A stretch of 6,257 bases of DNA, taken from contig JAUSPK010000005.1 of assembly GCA_030655735.1 (NCBI GenBank), forward strand, positions 1-6,257, read 5' to 3'. This stretch comes from Syntrophales bacterium (GTDB taxonomy: Bacteria > Desulfobacterota > Syntrophia > Syntrophales > UBA2210). Made by a program: the position numbers and the translations under genes. This document shows positions 1 through 6,257 of the stretch, piece after piece; within the stretch, counting starts at the first letter, position 1, and each line of letters starts with the position of its first letter. The notes below the pieces were generated by a model. That model searched no databases. It saw nothing but the letters and a program-made list of their open reading frames with translations, and had not been told where the DNA came from.

Positions 1-1
1 C

Positions 2-196
2 AGGGGGAGGGGCCTCATGATCGGCGTGGAGCTTTCCATCGATGGCGCGGATATCGTAAAGGGGTGCATGGAGCGGGGACTGCTCCTGAACTGCACCGGG
101 GGCACCATACTGCGGTTTGTTCCTCCCCTGATCATCACAAAAGGGGATGTGGACCGCGCGGTTACTATCCTGGACGGGGTGATGCGAGACCTATGA
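2..196 (+). CDS. argD: Acetylornithine aminotransferase, C-terminal fragment (5' end outside window)
   Basis: This is an open frame running in from the left edge and ending at TGA 194-196, leaving 64 residues. It looks like the C-terminal small domain of a class III (fold type I) PLP aminotransferase. The fragment opens with RGRGLMIGVEL, a hallmark of the ArgD/RocD/GabT group, and later carries LRFVPPLIIT followed by a helix (DVDRAVTILDGVM), the usual C-terminal pattern of ArgD. In arginine synthesis the enzyme transaminates N-acetylglutamate semialdehyde to N-acetylornithine in the cytoplasm. The PLP lysine and most of the active site lie outside the window, so the substrate is inferred mainly from argF, argG and argH directly downstream. 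ArgD enzymes can also act on N-succinyl-LL-diaminopimelate semialdehyde (DapC activity), which is of interest because lysine genes follow. The stop codon overlaps the argF start by four bases (ATGA). An ornithine or GABA aminotransferase is possible from the fragment alone. Confidence 0.88.
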   Translation, partial: RGRGLMIGVELSIDGADIVKGCMERGLLLNCTGGTILRFVPPLIITKGDVDRAVTILDGVMRDL

Positions 197-1119
197 AGAA
201 AGACATGCTCACAATCTATGATCTCGATGCCGATGACTTTGGTGAGATATTCAAGAGGGCAGAGAGGCTGAAGAACCTCCTGTACAGAGGTGTGGAGCAC
301 GCGTCCCTGCGGGGCAAGACCTTGGGCATGCTGTTCGACAAGGCATCCACACGGACCCGTCTGTCCTTTGAAGCGGGAATCCACCAACTGGGCGGGGCGG
401 GTATATTCCTGAGCCGGCGTGATATCCAGCTGGGAAGGGGAGAGCCTGTTTCCGACACGGCGCGGGTCATGTCCCGGTACATCGACGGCATCATGATACG
501 GACATTCGAGCAGGAGCTGGTCGAAGAATTTGCACGCTATGCCACCATACCGGTTATCAACGGACTGACGGACCTGCTCCATCCCTGTCAGGTCCTGAGT
601 GATCTCTTCACCATCATAGAAAAAAAGGGCGGATACGAGGGGCTGAAGGTGGCCTATGTGGGAGACGGAAACAACATGACGAACTCCTGGATCAATGCCG
701 CGGCCAGGCTCCCGTTTCGTCTGGCTATCGCGTGCCCCCAAGGGTATGATCCCGACGGAGCTATCCTGGAGAGGGGAATCAGGGAGGCGAAGGAGGGGAT
801 AGAGCTCCTGCGCACCCCCGCCGATGCGGTCGCCGGCGCCGACGTGATATATACGGACGTGTGGGCCAGCATGGGACAGGAAGATGAGCAGGATGAGCGG
901 GTGGCAGCGTTCCAGGGATACCAGGTGAACGAGAAACTGCTTGGGTGTGCGAAGAGGGACGCAATCGTTATGCACTGCCTCCCCGCGCACCGCGGAGAGG
1001 AGATAACCGCTGGCGTGATAGACGGGCCGCACTCCGTGATTATTGATCAGGCGGAGAACCGCCTGCATGTACAGAAGGCAATAATGGAAATTCTTATGTC
1101 TGGAGGAAGAGAGAAGTGA
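193..1119 (+). CDS. argF: Ornithine carbamoyltransferase
   Basis: This 308-residue cytoplasmic enzyme transfers the carbamoyl group of carbamoyl phosphate to ornithine, giving citrulline. The carbamoyl-phosphate loop STRTR is at residues 52-56, with A rather than the common P just before it. HPCQ is at 130-133, GDGNNM at 157-162 opens the ornithine domain, the ornithine loop DVWASMGQE is at 222-230, and HCLPAHRGEE with the catalytic Cys is at 261-270. The SMG loop and HCLP separate it from aspartate carbamoyltransferase. The length matches anabolic enzymes of about 305-310 residues. An in-frame ATG at 64 would add 43 residues, but those codons lie inside argD and look nothing like the family. 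The ATG at 193 gives the expected N-terminus (MKKDMLTIYDL) and a 4-base overlap with argD. No strong Shine-Dalgarno precedes it (only GGGG at 176-179), so translation probably depends on coupling to argD. Confidence 0.96.
   Translation: MKKDMLTIYDLDADDFGEIFKRAERLKNLLYRGVEHASLRGKTLGMLFDKASTRTRLSFEAGIHQLGGAGIFLSRRDIQLGRGEPVSDTARVMSRYIDGIMIRTFEQELVEEFARYATIPVINGLTDLLHPCQVLSDLFTIIEKKGGYEGLKVAYVGDGNNMTNSWINAAARLPFRLAIACPQGYDPDGAILERGIREAKEGIELLRTPADAVAGADVIYTDVWASMGQEDEQDERVAAFQGYQVNEKLLGCAKRDAIVMHCLPAHRGEEITAGVIDGPHSVIIDQAENRLHVQKAIMEILMSGGREK
1102..1106 (+). promoter_or_regulatory. Ribosome binding site of argG
   Basis: GGAGG lies inside the last codons of argF, nine bases before the GTG at 1116. 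It supports the unusual GTG start and suggests argG can be initiated independently as well as by coupling to argF termination. Confidence 0.75.
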
Positions 1120-2327
1120 GTAAAGAAATAAAAAAAGTGGTCCTGGCATATTCCGGTGGTCTTGATTCGTCCGTGATTGTCAGGTGGCTGATTGAGACGT
1201 ACGGGTGTGAGGTTATTACCCTCACCGGGGATGTGGGACAGAAGCAGGAACTTGACGGCCTGAAGGAAAAGGCGATTGCCACGGGGGCGACCAAGGCATA
1301 TGTGGAAGACCTGCAAGAGGAATTCGTCCGGGATTTTGTCTTCCCCGCCCTGAGGGCCAATGCGATATATGAGGGGAGATACCTCCTGGGGACCTCTCTG
1401 GCACGGCCGATCGTGGCCAAAAAGCAGATCGAGATTGCTCACCTGGAAGGCGCGGATGCTGTCTGTCACGGGGCTACCGGCAAGGGGAACGACCAGGTGA
1501 GGTTTGAGATGACCTACATGGCGCTTGATCCCGGCATCACGATTATATCTGCCTGGAAGGATGAAAACTGGAGCTTTAATTCAAGGGCATCCATGCTAAA
1601 ATATGCGGAGAAACACAATATCCCCATAAAGATGGCAAAGAAGGAGGGTCCATATAGCGAGGACAGAAATCTTCTCCATATCTCCCATGAAGGAGGGATC
1701 CTTGAAAACCTGTGGGAGGAGCCGCCTGAGGACATGTTCGTAATGACCGTGTCCCCTGAAAATGCGCCGGACCGAGCCACCTATGTGGAAGTTTCCTTTG
1801 AGAAGGGAAACCCCGTGGCGATCGACGGGCAGGCGATGAGCCCCGCGCAGCTCCTCGATCACATGAACACCCTTGCTGGGGAGAACGGCATCGGCAGAGT
1901 GGATATGGTGGAGAACCGTTTCGTCGGCATGAAATCGAGAGGGATCTATGAGACACCTGGCGGCACGGCCCTCTGGGCGGCCCACAGGGCCATGGAAACG
2001 ATCACTATGGACAGGGAGGCGATGCTCATACGCGATTCCATCATGCCCAAGTATGCGCAGATCATATACAACGGTTTCTGGTATTCCCCCGAGAGAGAGA
2101 TGATCCAGACGATGATCGATGAGGCGCAGAAAGATGTGACCGGAACCGTTCGTCTGAAACTGTATAAGGGGAATTGCACGCCGGTGGGTGTCAAGGCCCC
2201 CGCATCACTCTACAGTGAAAAGCTGGCCACCTTTGAGGAAGACGACGTGTATGATCAGAAGGATGCCACGGGATTTATCAGGCTCAATGCGCTCAGACTG
2301 AAGATGCAGGCGCTGTTGAAAAAATAA
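1116..2327 (+). CDS. argG: Argininosuccinate synthase
   Basis: This 403-residue enzyme condenses citrulline with aspartate using ATP, which is cleaved to AMP and pyrophosphate, to form argininosuccinate in the cytoplasm. The N-type ATP pyrophosphatase loop AYSGGLDSS is at residues 11-19, and the second family signature (HGATGKGNDQVRFE) is at 118-131. The stretch SEDRNLLHISHEGG at 181-194 and YETPGGT at 278-284 belong to the synthetase domain that closes over citrulline and aspartate. The length of about 400 residues fits the common bacterial/eukaryotic type rather than the longer E. coli type. The GTG start overlaps the argF stop by four bases (GTGA) and has a GGAGG nine bases upstream. The resulting N-terminus MSKEIKKVVLAYSGG is typical of the family, with the P-loop about ten residues in. 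No truncation or missing key motif is visible. Confidence 0.97.
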   Translation: MSKEIKKVVLAYSGGLDSSVIVRWLIETYGCEVITLTGDVGQKQELDGLKEKAIATGATKAYVEDLQEEFVRDFVFPALRANAIYEGRYLLGTSLARPIVAKKQIEIAHLEGADAVCHGATGKGNDQVRFEMTYMALDPGITIISAWKDENWSFNSRASMLKYAEKHNIPIKMAKKEGPYSEDRNLLHISHEGGILENLWEEPPEDMFVMTVSPENAPDRATYVEVSFEKGNPVAIDGQAMSPAQLLDHMNTLAGENGIGRVDMVENRFVGMKSRGIYETPGGTALWAAHRAMETITMDREAMLIRDSIMPKYAQIIYNGFWYSPEREMIQTMIDEAQKDVTGTVRLKLYKGNCTPVGVKAPASLYSEKLATFEEDDVYDQKDATGFIRLNALRLKMQALLKK

Positions 2328-2340
2328 CCGGCGGTATGAC

Positions 2341-2344
2341 GGAG
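2341..2344 (+). promoter_or_regulatory. Ribosome binding site deciding the argH start
   Basis: GGAG lies in the 24-base argG-argH gap. It is seven bases before ATG 2352 but only one base before the in-frame GTG at 2346, so it favours the ATG as the true start. Confidence 0.7.
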
Positions 2345-2351
2345 TGTGCCT

Positions 2352-3737
2352 ATGTCCGGACAGAAAAAGCCGTGGGGAGGGCGATTTTCGCAGCCCACCG
2401 ACAAACGGGTGGAGGAATTCACCTCCTCGCTCCATTTTGACAGAAGACTCTATTCGTATGATATTGCGGGGTCTATTGCGCATTGCCGTATGCTTGCCGC
2501 GCAGGGGATTGTCTCTTCGGAAGATGCCGAAATGATCATATCCGGCCTGCAGGACATACTGAAGGATATGGAAGCGGGGACGTTCGCCTTTTCCTCCGAT
2601 CTGGAGGATATCCATATGGCCATAGAGACGTCTCTGATAGAGCGCGTCGGTCAGGTGGGGGGGAAGCTTCACACGGCACGGAGCAGAAACGACCAGATAT
2701 CCCTCGACATGAGGCTGTATCTCCGGGATGAGGTGACAAATGTCCTCGATCTAGTGGTGGACCTCAAGGCCGTTCTCGTTCGCGTAGCCAAAGGGGAGAT
2801 CGATACCATCCTCCCTGGTTACACGCATCTCCAGAAGGCCCAGCCGGTCCTTCTGGCCCACTACCTCCTTGCCTACTGGGAGATGCTGGACAGGGATGCC
2901 CAGCGGCTCAGGGAGTGCCGGGAGCGGATCAATGTCATGCCCCTGGGATCGGCGGCCCTCGCAGGTACGGGATTCCCCATAAACCGGGAATATGTGGCCG
3001 AGTTACTTGATTTCCCGAAGGTCTCAAAAAACAGTATGGACGCCGTTTCGGACCGGGACTTCGTCGCGGAATTCATCTTTGATGCGTCGGTGCTGATGAT
3101 GCATATGAGTCGCTTTTGCGAGGACCTGATCCTCTGGTCCGGCGAGGAGTTCGGGTTTGTTGCCATATCCGACGCGTTTACCACCGGGAGTAGCATCATG
3201 CCACAGAAGAAGAATCCCGATGTGGCCGAATTGATACGGGGTAAGACCGGGCGCGTTTACGGGGATCTGATGGCGATACTGACCGTCATGAAGGGACTTC
3301 CCATGACCTATGACCGGGACCTTCAGGAAGACAAGGAACCGCTCTTTGACGCGATTGACACGGTCAAGGCCTCCCTTGCCGTCCTTGCGGATATGGCGGG
3401 AACACTGACATTCAACCGGGGCAGGATGCTGGAGGCCGCCGAGGGGGGCTTCTCCACGGCGACGGATGTTGCGGACTATCTGGTGATGAAGGGGATTCCC
3501 TTCAGGGAGGCGCACGGGATTGTGGGGCGTCTCGTGGGGTACTGTGTTGAAAAAAAGAAGGATATGCGTGCCCTTGCTATAGAGGAAATCCGCCTGTTCT
3601 GGAAGGATGCCGATATGGATATCTATGCCTGCATGGACGTGGCCGGTTCGGTTGGTGCGCGAAGCAGTATCGGCGGAACGGCCAAAGAGGCCGTGCTCAA
3701 GAGAATAGGGGAGATAGACCCTGCGGGTATTGATTAA
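2352..3737 (+). CDS. argH: Argininosuccinate lyase
   Basis: This 461-residue lyase of the fumarase/aspartase superfamily splits argininosuccinate into arginine and fumarate; family members act as cytoplasmic homotetramers. The N-terminal KPWGGRFSQPTD is typical of ArgH and separates it from adenylosuccinate lyase and fumarase. Superfamily region 1 (HTARSRNDQ) is at residues 107-115. Region 2 (GYTHLQKAQP) is around 156-165, with the conserved His at 159. The mobile catalytic loop GSSIMPQKKNPD is at 279-290, with the catalytic serine in its SS pair. The length is normal (about 460). Starting at GTG 2346 would add two residues, but the GGAG at 2341-2344 is placed for ATG 2352. The gene follows argG by 24 bases, and 18 bases separate it from the lipoprotein gene. 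A long open frame on the opposite strand over its 3' half is a shadow. Confidence 0.97.
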   Translation: MSGQKKPWGGRFSQPTDKRVEEFTSSLHFDRRLYSYDIAGSIAHCRMLAAQGIVSSEDAEMIISGLQDILKDMEAGTFAFSSDLEDIHMAIETSLIERVGQVGGKLHTARSRNDQISLDMRLYLRDEVTNVLDLVVDLKAVLVRVAKGEIDTILPGYTHLQKAQPVLLAHYLLAYWEMLDRDAQRLRECRERINVMPLGSAALAGTGFPINREYVAELLDFPKVSKNSMDAVSDRDFVAEFIFDASVLMMHMSRFCEDLILWSGEEFGFVAISDAFTTGSSIMPQKKNPDVAELIRGKTGRVYGDLMAILTVMKGLPMTYDRDLQEDKEPLFDAIDTVKASLAVLADMAGTLTFNRGRMLEAAEGGFSTATDVADYLVMKGIPFREAHGIVGRLVGYCVEKKKDMRALAIEEIRLFWKDADMDIYACMDVAGSVGARSSIGGTAKEAVLKRIGEIDPAGID

Positions 3738-3755
3738 AACCGGTGGAGAGAGTGT

Positions 3756-4202
3756 ATGACAAAGAGAAGCAGGTTGTGGATGGTCTTTGGAGTAGCGACG
3801 GTTTCCCTGGCCCTGCTGTGCGCCGGTTGCGGGAAAAAAGCGGACCCGCGGTATCCTCATAACTCCTATCCTGAGAAGGTCACGAATCTTGAGGTGTCTA
3901 TCGATGGAGGAAGTGCTGTCCTGGACTGGGGTGCCCCCGGCGAGTGGGACCGTGCGGGACATGTCCGGATCTTCAGGAGCGCGTTGAAAACAAACGGCAG
4001 TGATTGCCCAACCTGTCCCCGCATATATGCTATCCTGGAATATCTTCCGCTTCGTGATGTACGATCGAAGGGGGAGGGGAGATTCAGGTACGTGGATAGA
4101 AACATCAGAAGGGGCTTTCTCTATTCTTACAGGTTGGTGATATGCACCTCATCCGGTAGATGTGGAGAGGAATCCAATACCGAGGAGATAACTGTTCCCT
4201 GA
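3756..4202 (+). CDS. Putative lipoprotein with a fibronectin type III-like domain
   Basis: This 148-residue protein has a positively charged start (MTKRSR), a hydrophobic segment at about residues 8-21 and a lipobox-like LCAGC with the probable lipidated Cys at 25. It is therefore likely exported and lipid-anchored. The -3 position is Cys, which is unusual for a lipobox. The next residues (GKKADPRYP) resemble the CGxKGPL..P start of LptM/YifL-type lipoproteins, often encoded just upstream of lysA or dapF. Residues about 38-148 read like one fibronectin type III domain: VTNLEV, then SAVLDW with the core Trp at 58, RIFRS, FRYVD, the strand YSYRLVI with Tyr 123 and 125, and a final ITVP. Four more cysteines (84, 87, 130, 136) could form disulfides or bind metal. 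GGAG at 3745-3748 is seven bases before the ATG. It lies 18 bases from each neighbour, so it is probably co-transcribed. No catalytic motif is seen and its function is unknown. Confidence 0.85.
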   Translation: MTKRSRLWMVFGVATVSLALLCAGCGKKADPRYPHNSYPEKVTNLEVSIDGGSAVLDWGAPGEWDRAGHVRIFRSALKTNGSDCPTCPRIYAILEYLPLRDVRSKGEGRFRYVDRNIRRGFLYSYRLVICTSSGRCGEESNTEEITVP

Positions 4203-4220
4203 GGTCAGGACGGGTACATC

Positions 4221-5477
4221 ATGCATTATTTTCACTATGTAGACAATCATCTGTGGTGTGAGGACGTGCCGGTTCGCACGGTGGCAGAGGCCGTGGGGAC
4301 CCCATTCTATCTTTACAGCCACAAGACGCTTAAGAGACATTTTGAGGTCTTTGATTCGGCGTTTAGCGATATACCGCATATCGTCTGCTTTTCCGCGAAG
4401 GCCAACTCCAATGGGGCCATCCTCAGAATATTTATCAATGAGGGAAGCGGAGTGGATATTGTCTCCGGGGGAGAGCTCTATCGGGCCCTTGAGGCAGGGG
4501 CCGATCCCCGAAAGATAGTCTATTCCGGGGTCGGAAAGAGGGAGGAAGAGATACGGTATGCGCTGGAGAGCGATATCCTCATGTTCAATGTGGAATCCTC
4601 ACAGGAGCTTGAGGCGATCAACGCATGCGCCGGAAGAATGGGGACCGTTGCACGGATATCTCTGCGTGTGAACCCTGACGTGGATCCCATGACACATCCC
4701 CATATATCGACCGGTATGAAAGAAAATAAATTCGGGATCGACATCAAAAGATCACTGGAAGAATATCGGCATGCCGAAACCTTGGATCATATAGAGGTCA
4801 TAGGGGTGGATTGCCATATCGGATCACAGATAACGCAGATTGCTCCCTTTATCGATGCGCTGGATCGTCTGAAAGAGCTGATCGCGTCCCTCAGGAATGA
4901 GGGGATCGGTATCCGGTATCTGGATCTGGGGGGAGGGCTGGGGATTACCTATGATCAGGAGACGCCGCCTCATCCGGCGGATTACGCGAAGGCCGTTATG
5001 GATAGGGCGCAGGATATCGATTGCACCTTTATATTTGAGCCGGGGAGGGTGATCGTGGGGAATGCGGGCATTCTGGTCTCGGAGGTCCTGTACACGAAGA
5101 CCAACGCGGACAAGAACTTCGTCATCGTTGATGCGGGGATGAATGACCTGCTCAGGCCCAGTCTGTATGATTCGTATCATGGTATTCAGCCGGTTGAACT
5201 CAAGGGGAGGGAGGATGTCCTGTACGATGTGGTCGGCCCTATCTGTGAATCCGGTGACTACCTTGCTCGAGGCAGGGCCATCCCCGGACTGGAACGAGGT
5301 GAGCTTCTGGCTGTCATGAGTGCCGGAGCGTACAGTTTTTCCATGTCTTCAAACTACAACTCACGGCCGAGGGCCCCGGAGGTCCTTGTCAGGGATGAGA
5401 CATTCTCCGTGATACGCTCCAGAGAGACGCGCGCGGACCTGGTAAGAGGCGAGAGTATACCGGATTTCCTGCGATAA
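4221..5477 (+). CDS. lysA: Diaminopimelate decarboxylase
   Basis: This 418-residue, fold type III PLP enzyme decarboxylates meso-diaminopimelate to L-lysine, the last step of the pathway. The PLP lysine is K60 in CFSAKANSN (many homologues have AVKANSN). Barrel motifs follow: IVSGGELYRALEAG from residue 80, NKFGI at 169-173, CHIGSQ at 198-203 with the PLP-stacking His 199, LGGGLG at 236-241, and the phosphate-binding EPGR at 273-276. The C-terminal half has GPICESGDYLA from 339, whose Cys 342 reaches across the dimer to the active site, and AGAYSFSMSSNYNSRPR from 368. The CESGD and YNSRPR motifs point to LysA rather than ornithine or carboxynorspermidine decarboxylase. The start gives the usual N-terminus (HYVDNHLWCEDVPV). 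Its Shine-Dalgarno is weak (AGGA 4207-4210), so it may lean on coupling from the lipoprotein gene 18 bases upstream. Confidence 0.97.
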   Translation: MHYFHYVDNHLWCEDVPVRTVAEAVGTPFYLYSHKTLKRHFEVFDSAFSDIPHIVCFSAKANSNGAILRIFINEGSGVDIVSGGELYRALEAGADPRKIVYSGVGKREEEIRYALESDILMFNVESSQELEAINACAGRMGTVARISLRVNPDVDPMTHPHISTGMKENKFGIDIKRSLEEYRHAETLDHIEVIGVDCHIGSQITQIAPFIDALDRLKELIASLRNEGIGIRYLDLGGGLGITYDQETPPHPADYAKAVMDRAQDIDCTFIFEPGRVIVGNAGILVSEVLYTKTNADKNFVIVDAGMNDLLRPSLYDSYHGIQPVELKGREDVLYDVVGPICESGDYLARGRAIPGLERGELLAVMSAGAYSFSMSSNYNSRPRAPEVLVRDETFSVIRSRETRADLVRGESIPDFLR

Positions 5478-5530
5478 GGGAGAATGTTCGGTGAAAAGAA
5501 AAGAGAGAAATTTTAACAGGAGGAGAGATT
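5478..5530 (+). other. lysA-dapA intergenic gap
   Basis: This 53-base purine-rich gap is the longest in the window. It holds no clear promoter, hairpin terminator or riboswitch-sized structure, and ends in the dapA Shine-Dalgarno. A ten-codon frame (ATG 5484 to TAA 5514-5516, MFGEKKREKF) fits inside it, but the nearest purine tract (GGGAG 5478-5482) is only one base from its ATG, so translation is doubtful. lysA and dapA are probably co-transcribed. Confidence 0.5.
5518..5523 (+). promoter_or_regulatory. Ribosome binding site of dapA
   Basis: AGGAGG sits seven bases before ATG 5531. It is the strongest Shine-Dalgarno in the window and fixes the dapA start. It suggests dapA is initiated efficiently and independently of upstream translation. 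Confidence 0.85.
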
Positions 5531-6257
5531 ATGTTTAAAGGGGCGATAGTCGCTATCGTAACACCGTTCAAGAATGGAATGGTGGATGAGGATGCGCTCA
5601 GAGCACTGATCGAGTTCCAGATAGAAGGGGGAACCGACGGGATCGTTCCCTGCGGTACGACGGGAGAGAGCGCAACGATGTCTCATGAAGAGCACGACAG
5701 GGTTGTCGAGATCACCGTGGATGCCGTCAGGAAGAGGGTCCCCGTCATTGCAGGGGCCGGCTCCAACAGCACGAAGGAGGCCATACGGCTTACCGAACAT
5801 GCGTACAAGGTAGGAGCAGACGGAACACTGCTGGTTACCCCGTACTACAACAGACCGACGCAGGAGGGGCTGTATCAGCATTACAAGGCGGTGGCCGAGG
5901 CCGTTCCGGTGCCGATTATTCCCTACAATGTGCCCAGCAGGACGGGGGGCAACCTCCTGCCGGAGACCGTTGCGAGACTATCAAAGATCAGTAATATCGT
6001 CGGCATAAAGGAAGCCACGGGAGACCTGAGGCAGATAAGCAAGGTCGTGGAACTGTGCGCTGACGATTTTGCCGTCCTGTCCGGTGATGACTTTACCGTT
6101 CTGCCCATTCTTGCGGTGGGGGGGAAGGGGGTCATTTCCGTTGTATCCAATATTATTCCGGGAGATATGGCGGCCATGATCGATGCCTTTGAAGCGGGGA
6201 ACCTGGAAAAGGCCCGTGAGCTTCACTATCGGATGAGCCCGATAATGGATGGGTGTT
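5531..6257 (+). CDS. dapA: 4-hydroxy-tetrahydrodipicolinate synthase, 3' end outside window
   Basis: The visible 242 residues are the start of a class I aldolase-type TIM barrel that condenses pyruvate with aspartate semialdehyde, the first committed step to diaminopimelate and lysine. E. coli DapA is 292 residues, so roughly 50 should be missing. The start MFKGAIVAIVTPF is typical. GTTGES is at 42-47 (pyruvate-binding T43 and T44), TPYYNRP at 103-109, and YNVPSRTG at 132-139 with catalytic Tyr 132 and Arg 137. GIKEATG at 158-164 holds the Schiff-base Lys 160, and GGKGVISV at 197-204 follows. These match E. coli T44, T45, Y133, R138 and K161 with an offset of one. Residues matching the E. coli lysine-feedback site (H52, H55, N79, E83, Y105) are also present. 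The intact catalytic set argues against the related N-acetylneuraminate lyases and sugar-acid aldolases. The frame stays open to the last base. Confidence 0.96.
   Translation, partial: MFKGAIVAIVTPFKNGMVDEDALRALIEFQIEGGTDGIVPCGTTGESATMSHEEHDRVVEITVDAVRKRVPVIAGAGSNSTKEAIRLTEHAYKVGADGTLLVTPYYNRPTQEGLYQHYKAVAEAVPVPIIPYNVPSRTGGNLLPETVARLSKISNIVGIKEATGDLRQISKVVELCADDFAVLSGDDFTVLPILAVGGKGVISVVSNIIPGDMAAMIDAFEAGNLEKARELHYRMSPIMDGC

Noticed and set aside
64..192. A 43-residue N-terminal extension of ArgF from an in-frame ATG at 64
   Set aside because: These bases encode the argD C-terminus in another frame. The extra residues do not resemble the family, and ATG 193 gives the normal length and a coupled overlap.
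2346..2351. GTG 2346 as the argH start, adding Met-Pro
   Set aside because: The GGAG at 2341-2344 would be one base away, whereas it is seven bases from ATG 2352.
1514..2672. Several minus-strand frames opposite argG and early argH
   Set aside because: They overlap one another in different frames, have no ribosome binding site or family motif, and oppose clearly functional genes.
2344..2731. Plus-strand frames in other phases within the 5' part of argH
   Set aside because: They are frame-shifted readings of argH with no family resemblance. The argH frame itself is intact.
3024..3962. A 312-codon open frame on the minus strand opposite argH and the lipoprotein gene
   Set aside because: It lies over well-conserved argH coding sequence. 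Its translation shows no recognisable motif or domain and its composition is typical of an antisense shadow.
4384..4410. LysA FSAKANSN instead of the common AVKANSN around the PLP lysine
   Set aside because: The lysine and KANSN core are intact, and small changes just before the lysine are ordinary variation in the family.
5335..5400. GC-rich stretch near the lysA 3' end (ggccgagggccccgg) considered as a terminator stem
   Set aside because: It lies inside the conserved YNSRPRAPEV coding region, forms no clean hairpin and has no following T-run.

Overview
The window is a tightly packed, single-strand (+) biosynthetic gene cluster. In order it holds the 3' end of argD, then argF, argG, argH, a small lipoprotein gene, lysA, and dapA cut off by the right edge. 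No mobile elements, RNA genes, CRISPR arrays, long repeats or convincing terminators were seen. No gene-free stretch exceeds about 55 bases.

Organism: the sequence is bacterial and moderately GC-rich by eye. It has Shine-Dalgarno sites of the GGAG/AGGAGG type and frequent AGG/AGA arginine codons. The lipoprotein signal peptide fits a diderm. The order argD-argF-argG-argH-lipoprotein-lysA-dapA recalls the arginine/lysine cluster of Geobacter-like and related Desulfobacterota (former Deltaproteobacteria). This assignment rests on remembered synteny and is tentative.

Layout: positions 1-3737 are the arginine half. ArgD makes acetylornithine (ornithine is released by enzymes outside the window), ArgF carbamoylates ornithine to citrulline, ArgG adds aspartate to give argininosuccinate, and ArgH releases arginine and fumarate. 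The argD/argF and argF/argG junctions are 4-base stop-start overlaps (ATGA and GTGA), and argG/argH are 24 bases apart. Positions 3756-4202 encode a small lipoprotein with what looks like a single fibronectin type III-like domain. Positions 4221-6257 are the lysine half: LysA makes lysine from meso-diaminopimelate, and DapA makes the committed first intermediate of the diaminopimelate branch.

The short gaps and common strand suggest one transcript joining arginine and lysine/peptidoglycan-precursor synthesis, with the promoter upstream of the window. The enzymes are ordinary and well conserved. The only poorly understood gene is the lipoprotein.
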